From contig NZ_PHSN01000020.1 in the NCBI RefSeq assembly GCF_002871005.1, positions 62,001 through 126,000 on the forward strand: 64,000 bases of DNA, given 5' to 3'. Below, piece after piece: positions 1 to 7,644 of the stretch. The notes beneath the pieces are model-generated. The model was not told the DNA's origin. It did no database searches and was given only the letters and a program-made list of their open reading frames with translations. Made by a program: the position numbers and the translations under genes. The stretch's first letter is position 1. Every line of letters begins with the position of its first letter. The DNA comes from Acidimangrovimonas sediminis. Its GTDB lineage: Bacteria > Pseudomonadota > Alphaproteobacteria > Rhodobacterales > Rhodobacteraceae.

Positions 1-174
1 GCCCCCGGCGCCGTCCAGCCGGTGCAGCTGACCGATGCCGCCCCGCCGGAGGAGGAGGGCGCCGCCGGCCCGGCGACCACCCCCGCGCAGCGGCGCTTGG
101 CCTTCGCCATCGTCGCCGCGATCGCCGTCGTCGGCATCGCCCTGGCCCTTCTTGTGATGAGCTTGCACGGATGA
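1..174 (+). CDS. Membrane protein of unknown function, C-terminal part only
   Basis: The window opens inside this gene; frame 1 is open from the first base to a TGA at 172-174. The 57 visible residues are an acidic, Ala/Pro-rich linker followed by one hydrophobic helix (about residues 33-54) and a short tail ending SLHG, so this is the C-terminal anchor of a membrane protein. Its stop overlaps the next start as ATGA, so the two genes are translationally coupled. In related genomes pyrB lies near this point upstream of the dihydroorotase gene, but no part of pyrB can be seen here. Family not recognised. Confidence 0.6.
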   Translation, partial: APGAVQPVQLTDAAPPEEEGAAGPATTPAQRRLAFAIVAAIAVVGIALALLVMSLHG

Positions 175-1469
175 CCCTGTATCTTTCTGACGCCCGCATC
201 GTCGATCCGGCGGCTGGCACCGAAACCCACGGCAACATCGTGCTCGACGGCGGCGTGATCGCGGCGATCGGCGACATGGGCCCGCCGAAGGGTGCCGAGG
301 TGATCGACTGCCGTGGCAAATGCGTGGCCCCCGGGATCGTCGATCTCGGCGCCAAGGTCTGCGAACCCGGCGAGCGGCACAAGGAAAGCTTCCGCTCCGC
401 CGGTCTCGCGGCGGCGGCGGGCGGCGTGACCACGATCATCGCGCGCCCCGACACGCTGCCTGCGATCGACAATCCCGAGACGCTGGAATTCGTCACCCGC
501 CGCGCGGCCGAGGCCAGCCCCGTGCGCATCCGCCACATGGCGGCCCTGACCAAGGGGCGCGAGGGGCGCGAGATGACCGAGATCGGGTTCCTGATGGATG
601 CCGGCGCGGTGGCCTTCACCGATTGCGACCATGTCGTGACCGACAACAAGGTGCTGTCCCGGGCGCTTAGCTATGCGCGCAGCCTGGGCGCGCTGGTGAT
701 CGGCCACCCGCAGGATCCGGGCCTGTCGAAGGGTGCCGCGGTGACGAACGGAAAGTTCGCCTCGCTCCGCGGGCTGCCGGGCGTCTCGCCCATGGCCGAG
801 CGGATGGCCTTCGACCGCGACATGGCGCTGGTCGAGATGACGGGCGCGCGCTACCACGCCGACCAGATCACGTGCGCCCGCACCCTGCCGGCGCTGGAGC
901 GGGCCAAGGCGAACGGCCTCGACGTCACTGCCGGGGTTTCGGTCCATCACGTCACGCTGAACGAATTCGACGTGGGCGATTACCGCACCTTCTTCAAGCT
1001 GACCCCGCCGCTCCGCCCCGAGGACGACCGGATCGCGGTGGCGCAGGCGCTGGCCTCGGGGGTGATCGACATCCTGTGTTCGATGCACACGCCGCAGGAC
1101 GAGGAATCGAAGCGCCTGCCCTACGAGGAGGCCGCCGCCGGCGCCGTCGCGCTGGAGACGTTCCTTCCCGCCGCGCTGCGCCTCGTTCATGACGGCACGC
1201 TGACGCTGCCGCAGCTGTTCCGGGCGATGGCGCTGAACCCGGCCAGGCGGCTGGGCCTGCCGCAGGGCCGGATGGAGCAGGGCGCGCCCGCCGACGTGAT
1301 CCTGTTCGATCCGGACGCGCCCTTCGTCCTCGACCGTTTCACCATGCTCCGGTCGAAATCCAAGAACACGCCCTTTGACGGGGCCCGGATGCAGGGTAAG
1401 GTGCTGGCTACTTTCGTCGGCGGGCAAAGGGTTTATGCCGCCGACACGGTTGCGCAGGCGGGGGGCTGA
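171..1469 (+). CDS. pyrC: Dihydroorotase-like protein (PyrC', probably catalytically inactive)
   Basis: At 432 residues this has the length and fold of type I dihydroorotase, the amidohydrolase of pyrimidine synthesis. The metal-binding residues are missing. The usual PGxxDxHxHLREPG block reads GIVDLGAKVCEPG (residues 55-67), with Gly60 and Lys62 in place of the two His. The HVS segment is replaced by ITCART (233-238), and the DHAPH motif by CSMHTPQ (303-309). IGHPQD (177-182) keeps the third-site His. This pattern matches the non-catalytic PyrC' proteins that support aspartate carbamoyltransferase (PyrB) assembly in Pseudomonas. The ATG overlaps the preceding stop, and plsY follows after one base. 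A true PyrC would then have to be encoded elsewhere. Confidence 0.85.
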   Translation: MTLYLSDARIVDPAAGTETHGNIVLDGGVIAAIGDMGPPKGAEVIDCRGKCVAPGIVDLGAKVCEPGERHKESFRSAGLAAAAGGVTTIIARPDTLPAIDNPETLEFVTRRAAEASPVRIRHMAALTKGREGREMTEIGFLMDAGAVAFTDCDHVVTDNKVLSRALSYARSLGALVIGHPQDPGLSKGAAVTNGKFASLRGLPGVSPMAERMAFDRDMALVEMTGARYHADQITCARTLPALERAKANGLDVTAGVSVHHVTLNEFDVGDYRTFFKLTPPLRPEDDRIAVAQALASGVIDILCSMHTPQDEESKRLPYEEAAAGAVALETFLPAALRLVHDGTLTLPQLFRAMALNPARRLGLPQGRMEQGAPADVILFDPDAPFVLDRFTMLRSKSKNTPFDGARMQGKVLATFVGGQRVYAADTVAQAGG

Positions 1470-1470
1470 A

Positions 1471-2106
1471 GTGCCGCATATCATCCATTCCTTTCCGCTG
1501 CTCGCCGTCGTGGCGGTGCTGGCCTACCTGTTGGGCGCCGTGCCCTTCGGCATCGTCATGGCGCGGATCTTCGGGCTGGGCGACCTGCGCGCCATCGGCT
1601 CGGGCAACATCGGGGCGACCAACGTCCTGCGCACCGGCAACAAGCTGGCCGCCTTCCTCACGCTGATCCTCGATGCCGGCAAGGGCGCCATCGCGGTGGG
1701 TCTGGCCTGGGCGCTGTTCCGGCAGCCGGGGCAGATGCCCTACATGGTGGATGCCGCGCAGGTGGCGGGGTTCTTCGCCTTTCTCGGCCACATCTACCCG
1801 GTCTACCTGCGGTTCCGCGGCGGCAAGGGGGTGGCGACCTTCCTCGGCACGCTGCTGGCGCTGTCCTTTCCGCTGGGGCTGGCCTGCTGTGCGACCTGGC
1901 TGGTCGTCGCGGTGATTACCCGCTACTCTTCGCTGGCCGCCCTGGCCGCGGCGGCGCTGTCGTCGCTGTGGATCCTGCTTCTCGGGCAGGGCGGGTTGCT
2001 CTTGCTGATGGTGCTGTTCACCATCCTGATCTACCTGCGCCACTGGCAGAACATCACCCGCCTGCGCGCCGGGACCGAGACGAAGATCGGCGCCAAGAAG
2101 GGTTAG
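1471..2106 (+). CDS. plsY: Glycerol-3-phosphate acyltransferase PlsY
   Basis: An inner-membrane enzyme that transfers acyl groups from acyl-phosphate to glycerol-3-phosphate, the first step of phospholipid synthesis. With the GTG start at 1471, directly after the pyrC stop and preceded by a GGGGG ribosome site, the protein has 211 residues, normal for PlsY. The family motifs are present: SGNIGATNVLR (about 49-59), the FRGGKGVAT block (about 115-123) and several membrane helices. An upstream in-frame start at 1375 would lie inside pyrC and add a non-homologous, charged leader, so it is rejected. Pairing of pyrC' and plsY is common in Rhodobacteraceae. Confidence 0.93.
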   Translation: MPHIIHSFPLLAVVAVLAYLLGAVPFGIVMARIFGLGDLRAIGSGNIGATNVLRTGNKLAAFLTLILDAGKGAIAVGLAWALFRQPGQMPYMVDAAQVAGFFAFLGHIYPVYLRFRGGKGVATFLGTLLALSFPLGLACCATWLVVAVITRYSSLAALAAAALSSLWILLLGQGGLLLLMVLFTILIYLRHWQNITRLRAGTETKIGAKKG

Positions 2107-2170
2107 GCGCGCCACACCCACGCACCACACCCGCGACCCGGGGCGGCGCCGGAAGGGGAGGATACGATCC

Positions 2171-2581
2171 ATGGGACCGATCGCCGCCATTCGCCGGTGC
2201 TTCGCGGCCTACGTCACGTTCTCGGGGCGGGCGTCTCGGCCGGAATTCTGGTATTTCGCGCTTTTCGTCTGGTTGGGCCTGGCGGTGCTTGGCGCGATCG
2301 ACATCGCGCTGACCGGGACGGTGGAAACCGGGCCCGGCGGCTTCGTCGCCGAGACCGACACGCCGATCCTGTCGGGGCTGTTCGGCCTGCTGACATGCCT
2401 GCCCGCGCTGTCGGTGCTGGTGCGGCGGCTGCACGATACCGACCGTAGCGGCTGGTGGTACTGGATCCTCCTGATCCCGCTGATCGGCCCGATCGTGCTG
2501 CTCGTCTTCCTTGCCAGCCGCGGCACGCCCGCGCCGAACCGCTTCGGCCCTGCACCGGGGACGGCGACGGAGGTGGGCTGA
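2171..2581 (+). CDS. DUF805 family membrane protein
   Basis: A 136-residue protein of the DUF805 (YhaH-like) family. It begins with the typical FxxYxxFSGRASRPEFWYF block (residues 11-29), has about three hydrophobic segments, and keeps the RRLHDTDRSGWW motif near residue 85-96 before the last helices. Members are small inner-membrane proteins with no established biochemical role. A GGGAGGA ribosome site lies 8-12 bases before the ATG. It follows plsY in the same direction after 64 bases and converges with gshA. Confidence 0.85.
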   Translation: MGPIAAIRRCFAAYVTFSGRASRPEFWYFALFVWLGLAVLGAIDIALTGTVETGPGGFVAETDTPILSGLFGLLTCLPALSVLVRRLHDTDRSGWWYWILLIPLIGPIVLLVFLASRGTPAPNRFGPAPGTATEVG

Positions 2582-2603
2582 AGCCCCCTCCGGTCAGGTC
2601 ACG

Positions 2604-3974
2604 TCAGTAGCTGTAGGCGTCGTAGATCCGGCTCAGGTCGCCGTTCCAGTCGCCATGGTAATGGGCCAGAAGCTCGTCCGCCGGGGTCTGACCGCTTTCC
2701 ACGCTTTCCTTCAGCGCGTCGAGGAAATGTGTCTCGTCCGGGATCAGCCCGTTCGCGCCGGGCATGGCGCGGGCCTTCAGCCCGCCCTCCGAGATCGCCA
2801 CCGCCTCGCGCGCGAGGTCGAGCATCTCGATCCCTTCGACCTTGGCCTGCAACCCGTCCTTGGAGGCGGCGATCCGCAGTGCCTCGCGCTGTTCGGCGCT
2901 CCAGCCCTTCACGAGGTCCCAGGCGGCGTCGAGTGCGCCCTGATCGTACATCAGCCCCACCCAGAAGGCGGGTAGCGCGCAGAGGCGGCGCCACGGGCCG
3001 CCGTCGGCGCCGCGCATCTCGATGAACTTCTTCGCGCGCGCCTCGGGGAAGGCGGTGGTCATGTGGTCGGCCCAGTCGGACAGCGTGGGTTTCTCGCCCG
3101 GCAGCGCCGGCAGCTCGCCCTTCAGGAAGTCGCGGAACGACTGGCCGAGCGCGTCGATGTACTTGCCATCGCGGTAGACGAAATACATCGGCACATCGAG
3201 GATGTAGTCGACGTACCGCTGGAACCCCATGCCCTCCTCGAACACGAAGGGCAGCATGCCGGTGCGGGCCGCATCGAGGTGGCGCCAGACGTAGGAGCGG
3301 TAGCTCTTCATCCCGTTCGGCTTGCCCTCGAAGAAGGGCGAGTTGGCGAACAGCGCGGTGGCGACCGGCTGCAACGCCAGCGCCACGCGCAGCTTCTGGA
3401 CAAAATCGGTCTCGGACCCGAAGTCGAGGTTTACCTGCACCGTGCAGGTGCGCCGCATCATCGTGGTGCCGGTGGTGCCGACCTCCTGCATGTAGCGATC
3501 CATCAGGCGGTAGCGGCCCTTGGGCATCAGCGGCATCTGGTCGTGCATCCACTCGGGCGCGGCGCCAAGGCCGATGAAGCCCGCGCCGATCCGGTCGGAA
3601 ACGGCCTTCACCTCGCGCAGATGCTCGTTCACCTCGTCGCAGGTCTGGTGAATGGTCTCGAGCGGCGCCCCCGACAGCTCCAGCGCGCCGCCGGGTTCGA
3701 GGCTGACATTGGCGCCATCCTTGGTCAGGCCGATCAGGTGACCGCCTTCCTCGACCGGATCCCAGCCATAGCCGTCGCGCAGCCCTTCCAGCATGGCGCG
3801 GATCGAGGCGGGGCCGTCATAGGGCAGCGGCAGGTGGCTGCCCTCGATATAGCCGAACTTCTCGTGCTCGGTGCCGATCCGCCAGTCGGCCTTGGGCTTG
3901 CAGCCGGCCTCCATGTATTCGGCCAGTTGCTCGAACCGTTCGATCGGCCCGCCGCCGGATTGAGGAATGGACAT
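2604..3974 (-). CDS. gshA: Glutamate-cysteine ligase (plant/alphaproteobacterial type)
   Basis: Catalyses ATP-dependent joining of glutamate and cysteine, the first and limiting step of glutathione synthesis, in the cytoplasm. The 456-residue product fits the GCS2-type ligases of alphaproteobacteria and plants. Recognisable blocks are RIGTEHEKFGY (about 31-41), the PGGALELSGAP stretch (about 95-105) and RTCTVQVNLDF near 170. The start is placed at 3974 (MSIPQSGGG) because a GGAG site lies upstream; a longer in-frame reading from 4022 adds only an unconserved leader. In alphaproteobacteria gshA often sits near rsmE, as here. A repeat element separates it from the two small genes upstream. Confidence 0.93.
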   Translation of the reverse strand: MSIPQSGGGPIERFEQLAEYMEAGCKPKADWRIGTEHEKFGYIEGSHLPLPYDGPASIRAMLEGLRDGYGWDPVEEGGHLIGLTKDGANVSLEPGGALELSGAPLETIHQTCDEVNEHLREVKAVSDRIGAGFIGLGAAPEWMHDQMPLMPKGRYRLMDRYMQEVGTTGTTMMRRTCTVQVNLDFGSETDFVQKLRVALALQPVATALFANSPFFEGKPNGMKSYRSYVWRHLDAARTGMLPFVFEEGMGFQRYVDYILDVPMYFVYRDGKYIDALGQSFRDFLKGELPALPGEKPTLSDWADHMTTAFPEARAKKFIEMRGADGGPWRRLCALPAFWVGLMYDQGALDAAWDLVKGWSAEQREALRIAASKDGLQAKVEGIEMLDLAREAVAISEGGLKARAMPGANGLIPDETHFLDALKESVESGQTPADELLAHYHGDWNGDLSRIYDAYSY

Positions 3975-4143
3975 GCAAGGCTCCGATCGTTGGCGTGTCC
4001 GTGCAGGACTTGAAGCGACCATGTGGTCAAGTCAAGGGCGCTCGGGAAATGACCGCGCAAGGTGAGGAGACCGCCCCCGCCGCCCCCCGGCCGCACCCAG
4101 ACCTGCCGGATATTCGTGCGGCAAAGAAAAGGGAGCCTCCCGT

Positions 4144-4228
4144 CCCTTCATCTTGGTGCAAATACTCCACGGGGGTGCGGGGGGTATGCCCCCCAGCGGA
4201 TGCGGCGGGTGCGGGGGTGTGAAACCCC
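4144..4228 (-). repeat. Intergenic hairpin + TATTT-core element, copy C1
   Basis: Read on the minus strand, this starts about 20 bases after the stop of the gene ending at 4250. It has a hairpin around GGGGTTTCACACCCC, a second hairpin of six G/C pairs (4179-4194), a C-rich stretch, then the core GGAGTATTTGCACCAAGATG with AAGGG following. It is the same layout as copies at 23.4, 28.9, 29.1 and 36.4 kb. The placement directly behind a stop codon suggests a 3' end processing or termination role; this is inference. Confidence 0.7.
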
Positions 4229-4249
4229 ACGGACGAGGGGCCTCTGGGA

Positions 4250-4768
4250 TCAGTGCAGCATCCGCCGCGCCAGCCTGCGGCGCCAGACGATGCGTGCGGC
4301 AAGCTCGGGTCCGTCGAGGGCGGCGATCAGCGCCGGGGTCTCCAGGCCGGGCAGCCCGGCGAAGGCGTCGAACAGCGCCTCGGCACCGGCGGCGTCCACC
4401 GGGATGGCAAGGAGGGTGCCGTCGCCCTGCGCCAGGCGCCAGGCGCGCCCGCTGCCGCGGCTGACGAGGGCAAGCTCGTCAAGGTCGGCCAGCGCGACGT
4501 AGCCGCCGCCGTGGGGGCCGAAATAGCCGATCTGGCCCTCCACGACCTCGACCAGCCCCGGCGCGCCCGTGCCCCGGGCGAACCGCATCCGGCGTCGGGC
4601 GATCAGGCCGAGCCCCGCACCCGTCAGCGCGATCGCCGCGCCGAGGGCGGCAAAGAAATAGCCGCCCCAGAAGACGATCCAGACGCCACCCGCGGCGATT
4701 GCTGCGGCGGCGATGGCTTCGCGCCAGCGATGCAGGAGGGCGGTGGCCTCGGGGCGGAGAAATGCCAT
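4250..4768 (-). CDS. Small membrane protein of unknown function
   Basis: A 172-residue protein. Residues 1-17 are a short cytoplasmic start (MAFLRPEATALLHRW), two hydrophobic segments follow (about 18-36 and 37-53), then RRRMRF and a soluble domain of about 115 residues rich in Gly, Ala and Leu. The ATG at 4768 comes one base after the stop of the upstream acetyltransferase (TGA-G-ATG) with GGAG in front, so it is translated with that gene. The soluble part, with repeated beta-like stretches, resembles small membrane-anchored PH-like domain proteins, but I cannot assign a family. Confidence 0.7.
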   Translation of the reverse strand: MAFLRPEATALLHRWREAIAAAAIAAGGVWIVFWGGYFFAALGAAIALTGAGLGLIARRRMRFARGTGAPGLVEVVEGQIGYFGPHGGGYVALADLDELALVSRGSGRAWRLAQGDGTLLAIPVDAAGAEALFDAFAGLPGLETPALIAALDGPELAARIVWRRRLARRMLH

Positions 4769-4769
4769 C

Positions 4770-5594
4770 TCAGCTCCCCAGAAGAACCGGGTCGGCATGG
4801 AACACCAGCCGGTAGTCGCCCGCGGGCCGAAAGCCGATCGCGCCATAGGCATGGGCCGCGCGGGCGGAGGCCGCGAAGAGCACGGCGGAGGTGGTGCCGC
4901 GGTCGCGGGCCTCGGCAAGGTGCAGCGCGACGGCGCGGCGGGCATGGCCGCGGCCACGCAGCGCGGGCGGTGTGTAGACGCCGCCGACCTGCACCCGGTC
5001 GGGCAGCACCGCGTTGAAGGCGCAGATCGCGACCGGGACGCCGTCCTCCTCGAGCACGCGGGCATTGTCCTCGGCGATCAGGCGGCGCAGCTGACCCTCG
5101 GCCGCGCGCGCCGCGCGATCGCCCAGGATGTCGGCCATGGTCTCGTTCAGATAGGCCGCACGCCAGGGCACGAGGGCGGGCAGGTCGTCGCCGGTGAGCG
5201 GCCGCAGCGTGCTCGTCCCCTCGGGCAGCACCAGGGTCGAGAGGTCGAGGGTGAAGAGCGGCTCGACCCGGTCCAGCGTGGCGGGATGGCGGTCGATCCC
5301 GAGCCCCGCGAGGGCGGGCGCGACGCAGTCGGGCCGGCCGTTCACGCCATGGCAGGGCCGGCCGCGGAGGCGGTGGCGCAGGGTGGCCCAGTCGTCGTCG
5401 CTCAGCCCGGGGGCGAGGGTGAGGAAGAAATCCTGCGAGGACAGCTGCACGACCCCGGAGGGCGGGTCGCCGCTGAGCCAGAAACCGCCCCGGCCGCGCG
5501 CATGTTCCACGGCCATGAACATCGCGTGCTGCGGCGCGCGCGCGATCAGCGCGGCGATCGTCGGGCGGTCCTCGGGCGTTGCCGGGCGGATCAT
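4770..5594 (-). CDS. GNAT family N-acetyltransferase
   Basis: A 274-residue protein whose C-terminal half is a GNAT acetyl-CoA-dependent acetyltransferase. Residues about 190-235 hold VGGVYTPPALRGRGHARRA, the acetyl-CoA pyrophosphate loop (RGRGHA), followed by a helix and the ARAAHAYGAIGF segment typical of the last motif. The N-terminal half is a second, degenerate GNAT-like region, as in FR47-type double-domain proteins. The substrate is unknown. The ATG at 5594 overlaps the rsmE stop (ATGA) and its own stop is followed at once by the next gene, so rsmE, this gene and the small membrane protein form one operon. Confidence 0.82.
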   Translation of the reverse strand: MIRPATPEDRPTIAALIARAPQHAMFMAVEHARGRGGFWLSGDPPSGVVQLSSQDFFLTLAPGLSDDDWATLRHRLRGRPCHGVNGRPDCVAPALAGLGIDRHPATLDRVEPLFTLDLSTLVLPEGTSTLRPLTGDDLPALVPWRAAYLNETMADILGDRAARAAEGQLRRLIAEDNARVLEEDGVPVAICAFNAVLPDRVQVGGVYTPPALRGRGHARRAVALHLAEARDRGTTSAVLFAASARAAHAYGAIGFRPAGDYRLVFHADPVLLGS

Positions 5595-6430
5595 CCCCGA
5601 TCTCGATCCTGGTCCTGGCCCTGGTTCCAGTCGCCGTGGCGGAGCTGCCAGAGGGTGAGAGCGGCGACGGCGGCGGTGTCGGCCCGCAGGATGCGCGGCC
5701 CGAGCGCGGTGGCCACCGCCTGCGGCAGCGCGGCGAGGCGTCGGCGCTCGGCCTCTGAAAAGCCGCCCTCGGGGCCGATCAGGATGGCCCAGGGCGCGCG
5801 GCCCGGGGTGCCTCGTCGCGCGCCTTCCGGCGTCTCCTCGTCTGTCCGGGCCTCGTTCTGTCCTTCCCGGTCCGCCCGCTCGGGATCGGCGAGGAGATGC
5901 CGGGAGGCATCCGACGAGAGCGCCTCGTCGCAGAACATCAGCTGCCGTTCTGCTGGCCAGTCGTCCAGCAGCCGCGTCAGCGGCACGAGGTCGGTCACCT
6001 CGGCCACGGTCGTGGCGCCGCATTGCTCGGCCGCCTCGATGGCGTGGGCTTGCAGGCGGTCCTGCCGGATCCGCTCGGAATTGGTGAACTCGGTCTGCAC
6101 CGGCACGATCCGGGCCGCGCCCATCTCGGCCGCCTTCTCGACGATGAAATCGGTGCGCGCCTTCTTGATCGGGGCGAACAGCAGCCACAGGTCGGGCGGC
6201 GGTTGCAGCGGCCGGGTGCGCTCGGCACAGACCAGCGTCCCGCCCTTCTTGCCTGCTTCCGCCACCTCGGCGCGCCATTCGCCATCCTGCCCGTTGAACA
6301 GGAGGACCTGGCCGCCCGCCGACAGCCGCATCACCCCGAAGAGGTAATGCGCCTGCTCCCGCGACAGGGCGACGGATTGCCCCGCCCCCAGCGGGTGATC
6401 TACATAGAGCCTGATCTTTGCCACCGACAT
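5591..6430 (-). CDS. rsmE: 16S rRNA m3U1498 methyltransferase RsmE
   Basis: Methylates N3 of U1498 of 16S rRNA using S-adenosylmethionine; SPOUT-class knotted methyltransferase. The N-terminal PUA-like domain carries QAHYLFGVMRL (about 26-36). The knot region has ILIGPEGGFSEAE and LGPRILRADTAAVAAL near the end, which are the SAM-binding motifs. Total 279 residues, longer than the usual 240-250 because of a charged insert of about 30 residues (DPERADREGQNEARTDEE onwards) before the knot. The start MSVAKIRLYV at 6430 lies only 12 bases from the divergent ubiA start. Confidence 0.92.
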   Translation of the reverse strand: MSVAKIRLYVDHPLGAGQSVALSREQAHYLFGVMRLSAGGQVLLFNGQDGEWRAEVAEAGKKGGTLVCAERTRPLQPPPDLWLLFAPIKKARTDFIVEKAAEMGAARIVPVQTEFTNSERIRQDRLQAHAIEAAEQCGATTVAEVTDLVPLTRLLDDWPAERQLMFCDEALSSDASRHLLADPERADREGQNEARTDEETPEGARRGTPGRAPWAILIGPEGGFSEAERRRLAALPQAVATALGPRILRADTAAVAALTLWQLRHGDWNQGQDQDRDRG

Positions 6431-6442
6431 GAGGCGGAACTT

Positions 6443-7426
6443 ATGCCCGACCCCACCGGAACGCCAGCGGGAACACCGCCCAGCCAGGGCGAGGTCTACG
6501 ATGCCTACAAGGGCAACTGGGTCGACCGGTACGCGCCGGCCTGGTCCCGGCCCTACCTGAGGTTGTCGCGCGCCGACCGGCCGATCGGGACGTGGCTTCT
6601 GCTGCTGCCCTGCTGGTGGGGCGTGGCGCTTGCCGCCGCGGGGGATCCGGCGGGGGCGGGCTGGCGCGATCTTTGGATCGCGGTGGCCTGCGCCGCGGGG
6701 GCGTTCCTGATGCGCGGCGCGGGCTGCACCTGGAACGACATCACCGACCGAGAGTTCGACGCCGCCGTCGCCCGCACGCGCTCCCGCCCGATCCCCTCGG
6801 GGCAGGTGAGCGCGAAGCAGGCCGCGGTCTGGATGGCCCTCCAGGCGCTGATCGCCTTCTGCCTTCTGCTCACCTTCAACGGTGCCGCGATCGCGCTCGG
6901 GGTGCTGTCGCTCCTGCCGGTCGCGGTCTATCCCTTCGCAAAGCGCTTCACCTGGTGGCCGCAGGTGTTCCTGGGGCTCGCCTTCAACTGGGGCGCGCTG
7001 CTGGCCTGGACGGCGCATGGCGGAAGCCTGGGCTGGCCGGCGGTGATCCTTTACCTCGCGGGGATCGCGTGGACACTGTTCTACGACACGATCTATGCCC
7101 ACCAGGACAAGGAGGACGATGCGCTGATCGGGGTGAAGTCGACTGCGCGGCTGTTTGCGCAGAACACAAAGCCGTGGCTGCGAGCCTTCCTGATGATCTC
7201 GGTCGCGCTGATGGCCATCGCGGTGATCGTGGCGCTGGTCGATACCGCGAACGTCCTGGCCATGGTGCTGGCGCTGGCGGGTGTCTGGGGGTTCGGATGG
7301 CACATGGCGTGGCAGTTGCGCCGGCTCGACATCGACGCGCCGGACCTGTGCCTGACGCTTTTCCGAAGCAACCGCGACACCGGGCTGATCCCTGCGCTGT
7401 TTCTTGCCATCGCCGCCCTGGTCTGA
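6443..7426 (+). CDS. ubiA: 4-hydroxybenzoate octaprenyltransferase UbiA
   Basis: Membrane prenyltransferase that attaches the polyprenyl chain to 4-hydroxybenzoate in ubiquinone synthesis. The 327-residue protein has a hydrophilic start and about eight membrane segments. Both Asp-rich motifs that bind Mg-diphosphate are visible: NDITDREFD (about 97-105) followed by ARTRSRPIPSG, and DTIYAHQDKEDD (about 216-227). GAGG lies 9 bases before the ATG. Its start is 12 bases from that of rsmE on the other strand, so each promoter must lie inside the other's coding sequence or further upstream. It ends in a run of hydrophobic residues (LFLAIAALV). Confidence 0.93.
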   Translation: MPDPTGTPAGTPPSQGEVYDAYKGNWVDRYAPAWSRPYLRLSRADRPIGTWLLLLPCWWGVALAAAGDPAGAGWRDLWIAVACAAGAFLMRGAGCTWNDITDREFDAAVARTRSRPIPSGQVSAKQAAVWMALQALIAFCLLLTFNGAAIALGVLSLLPVAVYPFAKRFTWWPQVFLGLAFNWGALLAWTAHGGSLGWPAVILYLAGIAWTLFYDTIYAHQDKEDDALIGVKSTARLFAQNTKPWLRAFLMISVALMAIAVIVALVDTANVLAMVLALAGVWGFGWHMAWQLRRLDIDAPDLCLTLFRSNRDTGLIPALFLAIAALV

Positions 7427-7644
7427 TTGAAGCGGAGCCTGTGCCCGGGTAACCATCGCGGACCCCGCCGCGACCGGGCCCCGATCCCCCGGTCTCCGAT
7501 CCCCGGCAACGACCCATGTCGACCGTGGAATGCCGGAGCGGAGGGTGACGCAAGACGGCCATCGAGGATGGCCCCGAGAACATTCCGGGCGTGGCCGCTG
7601 GGTAACCACCCGAGCCGGCCACCACGGACACCAGAAGGACCCAG

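Noticed and set aside
7557-7573. Small hairpin GGCCATC-gag-GATGGCC before the OmpA-family gene
   Set aside because: Isolated, no T tract and no conserved context; could be chance in GC-rich DNA.
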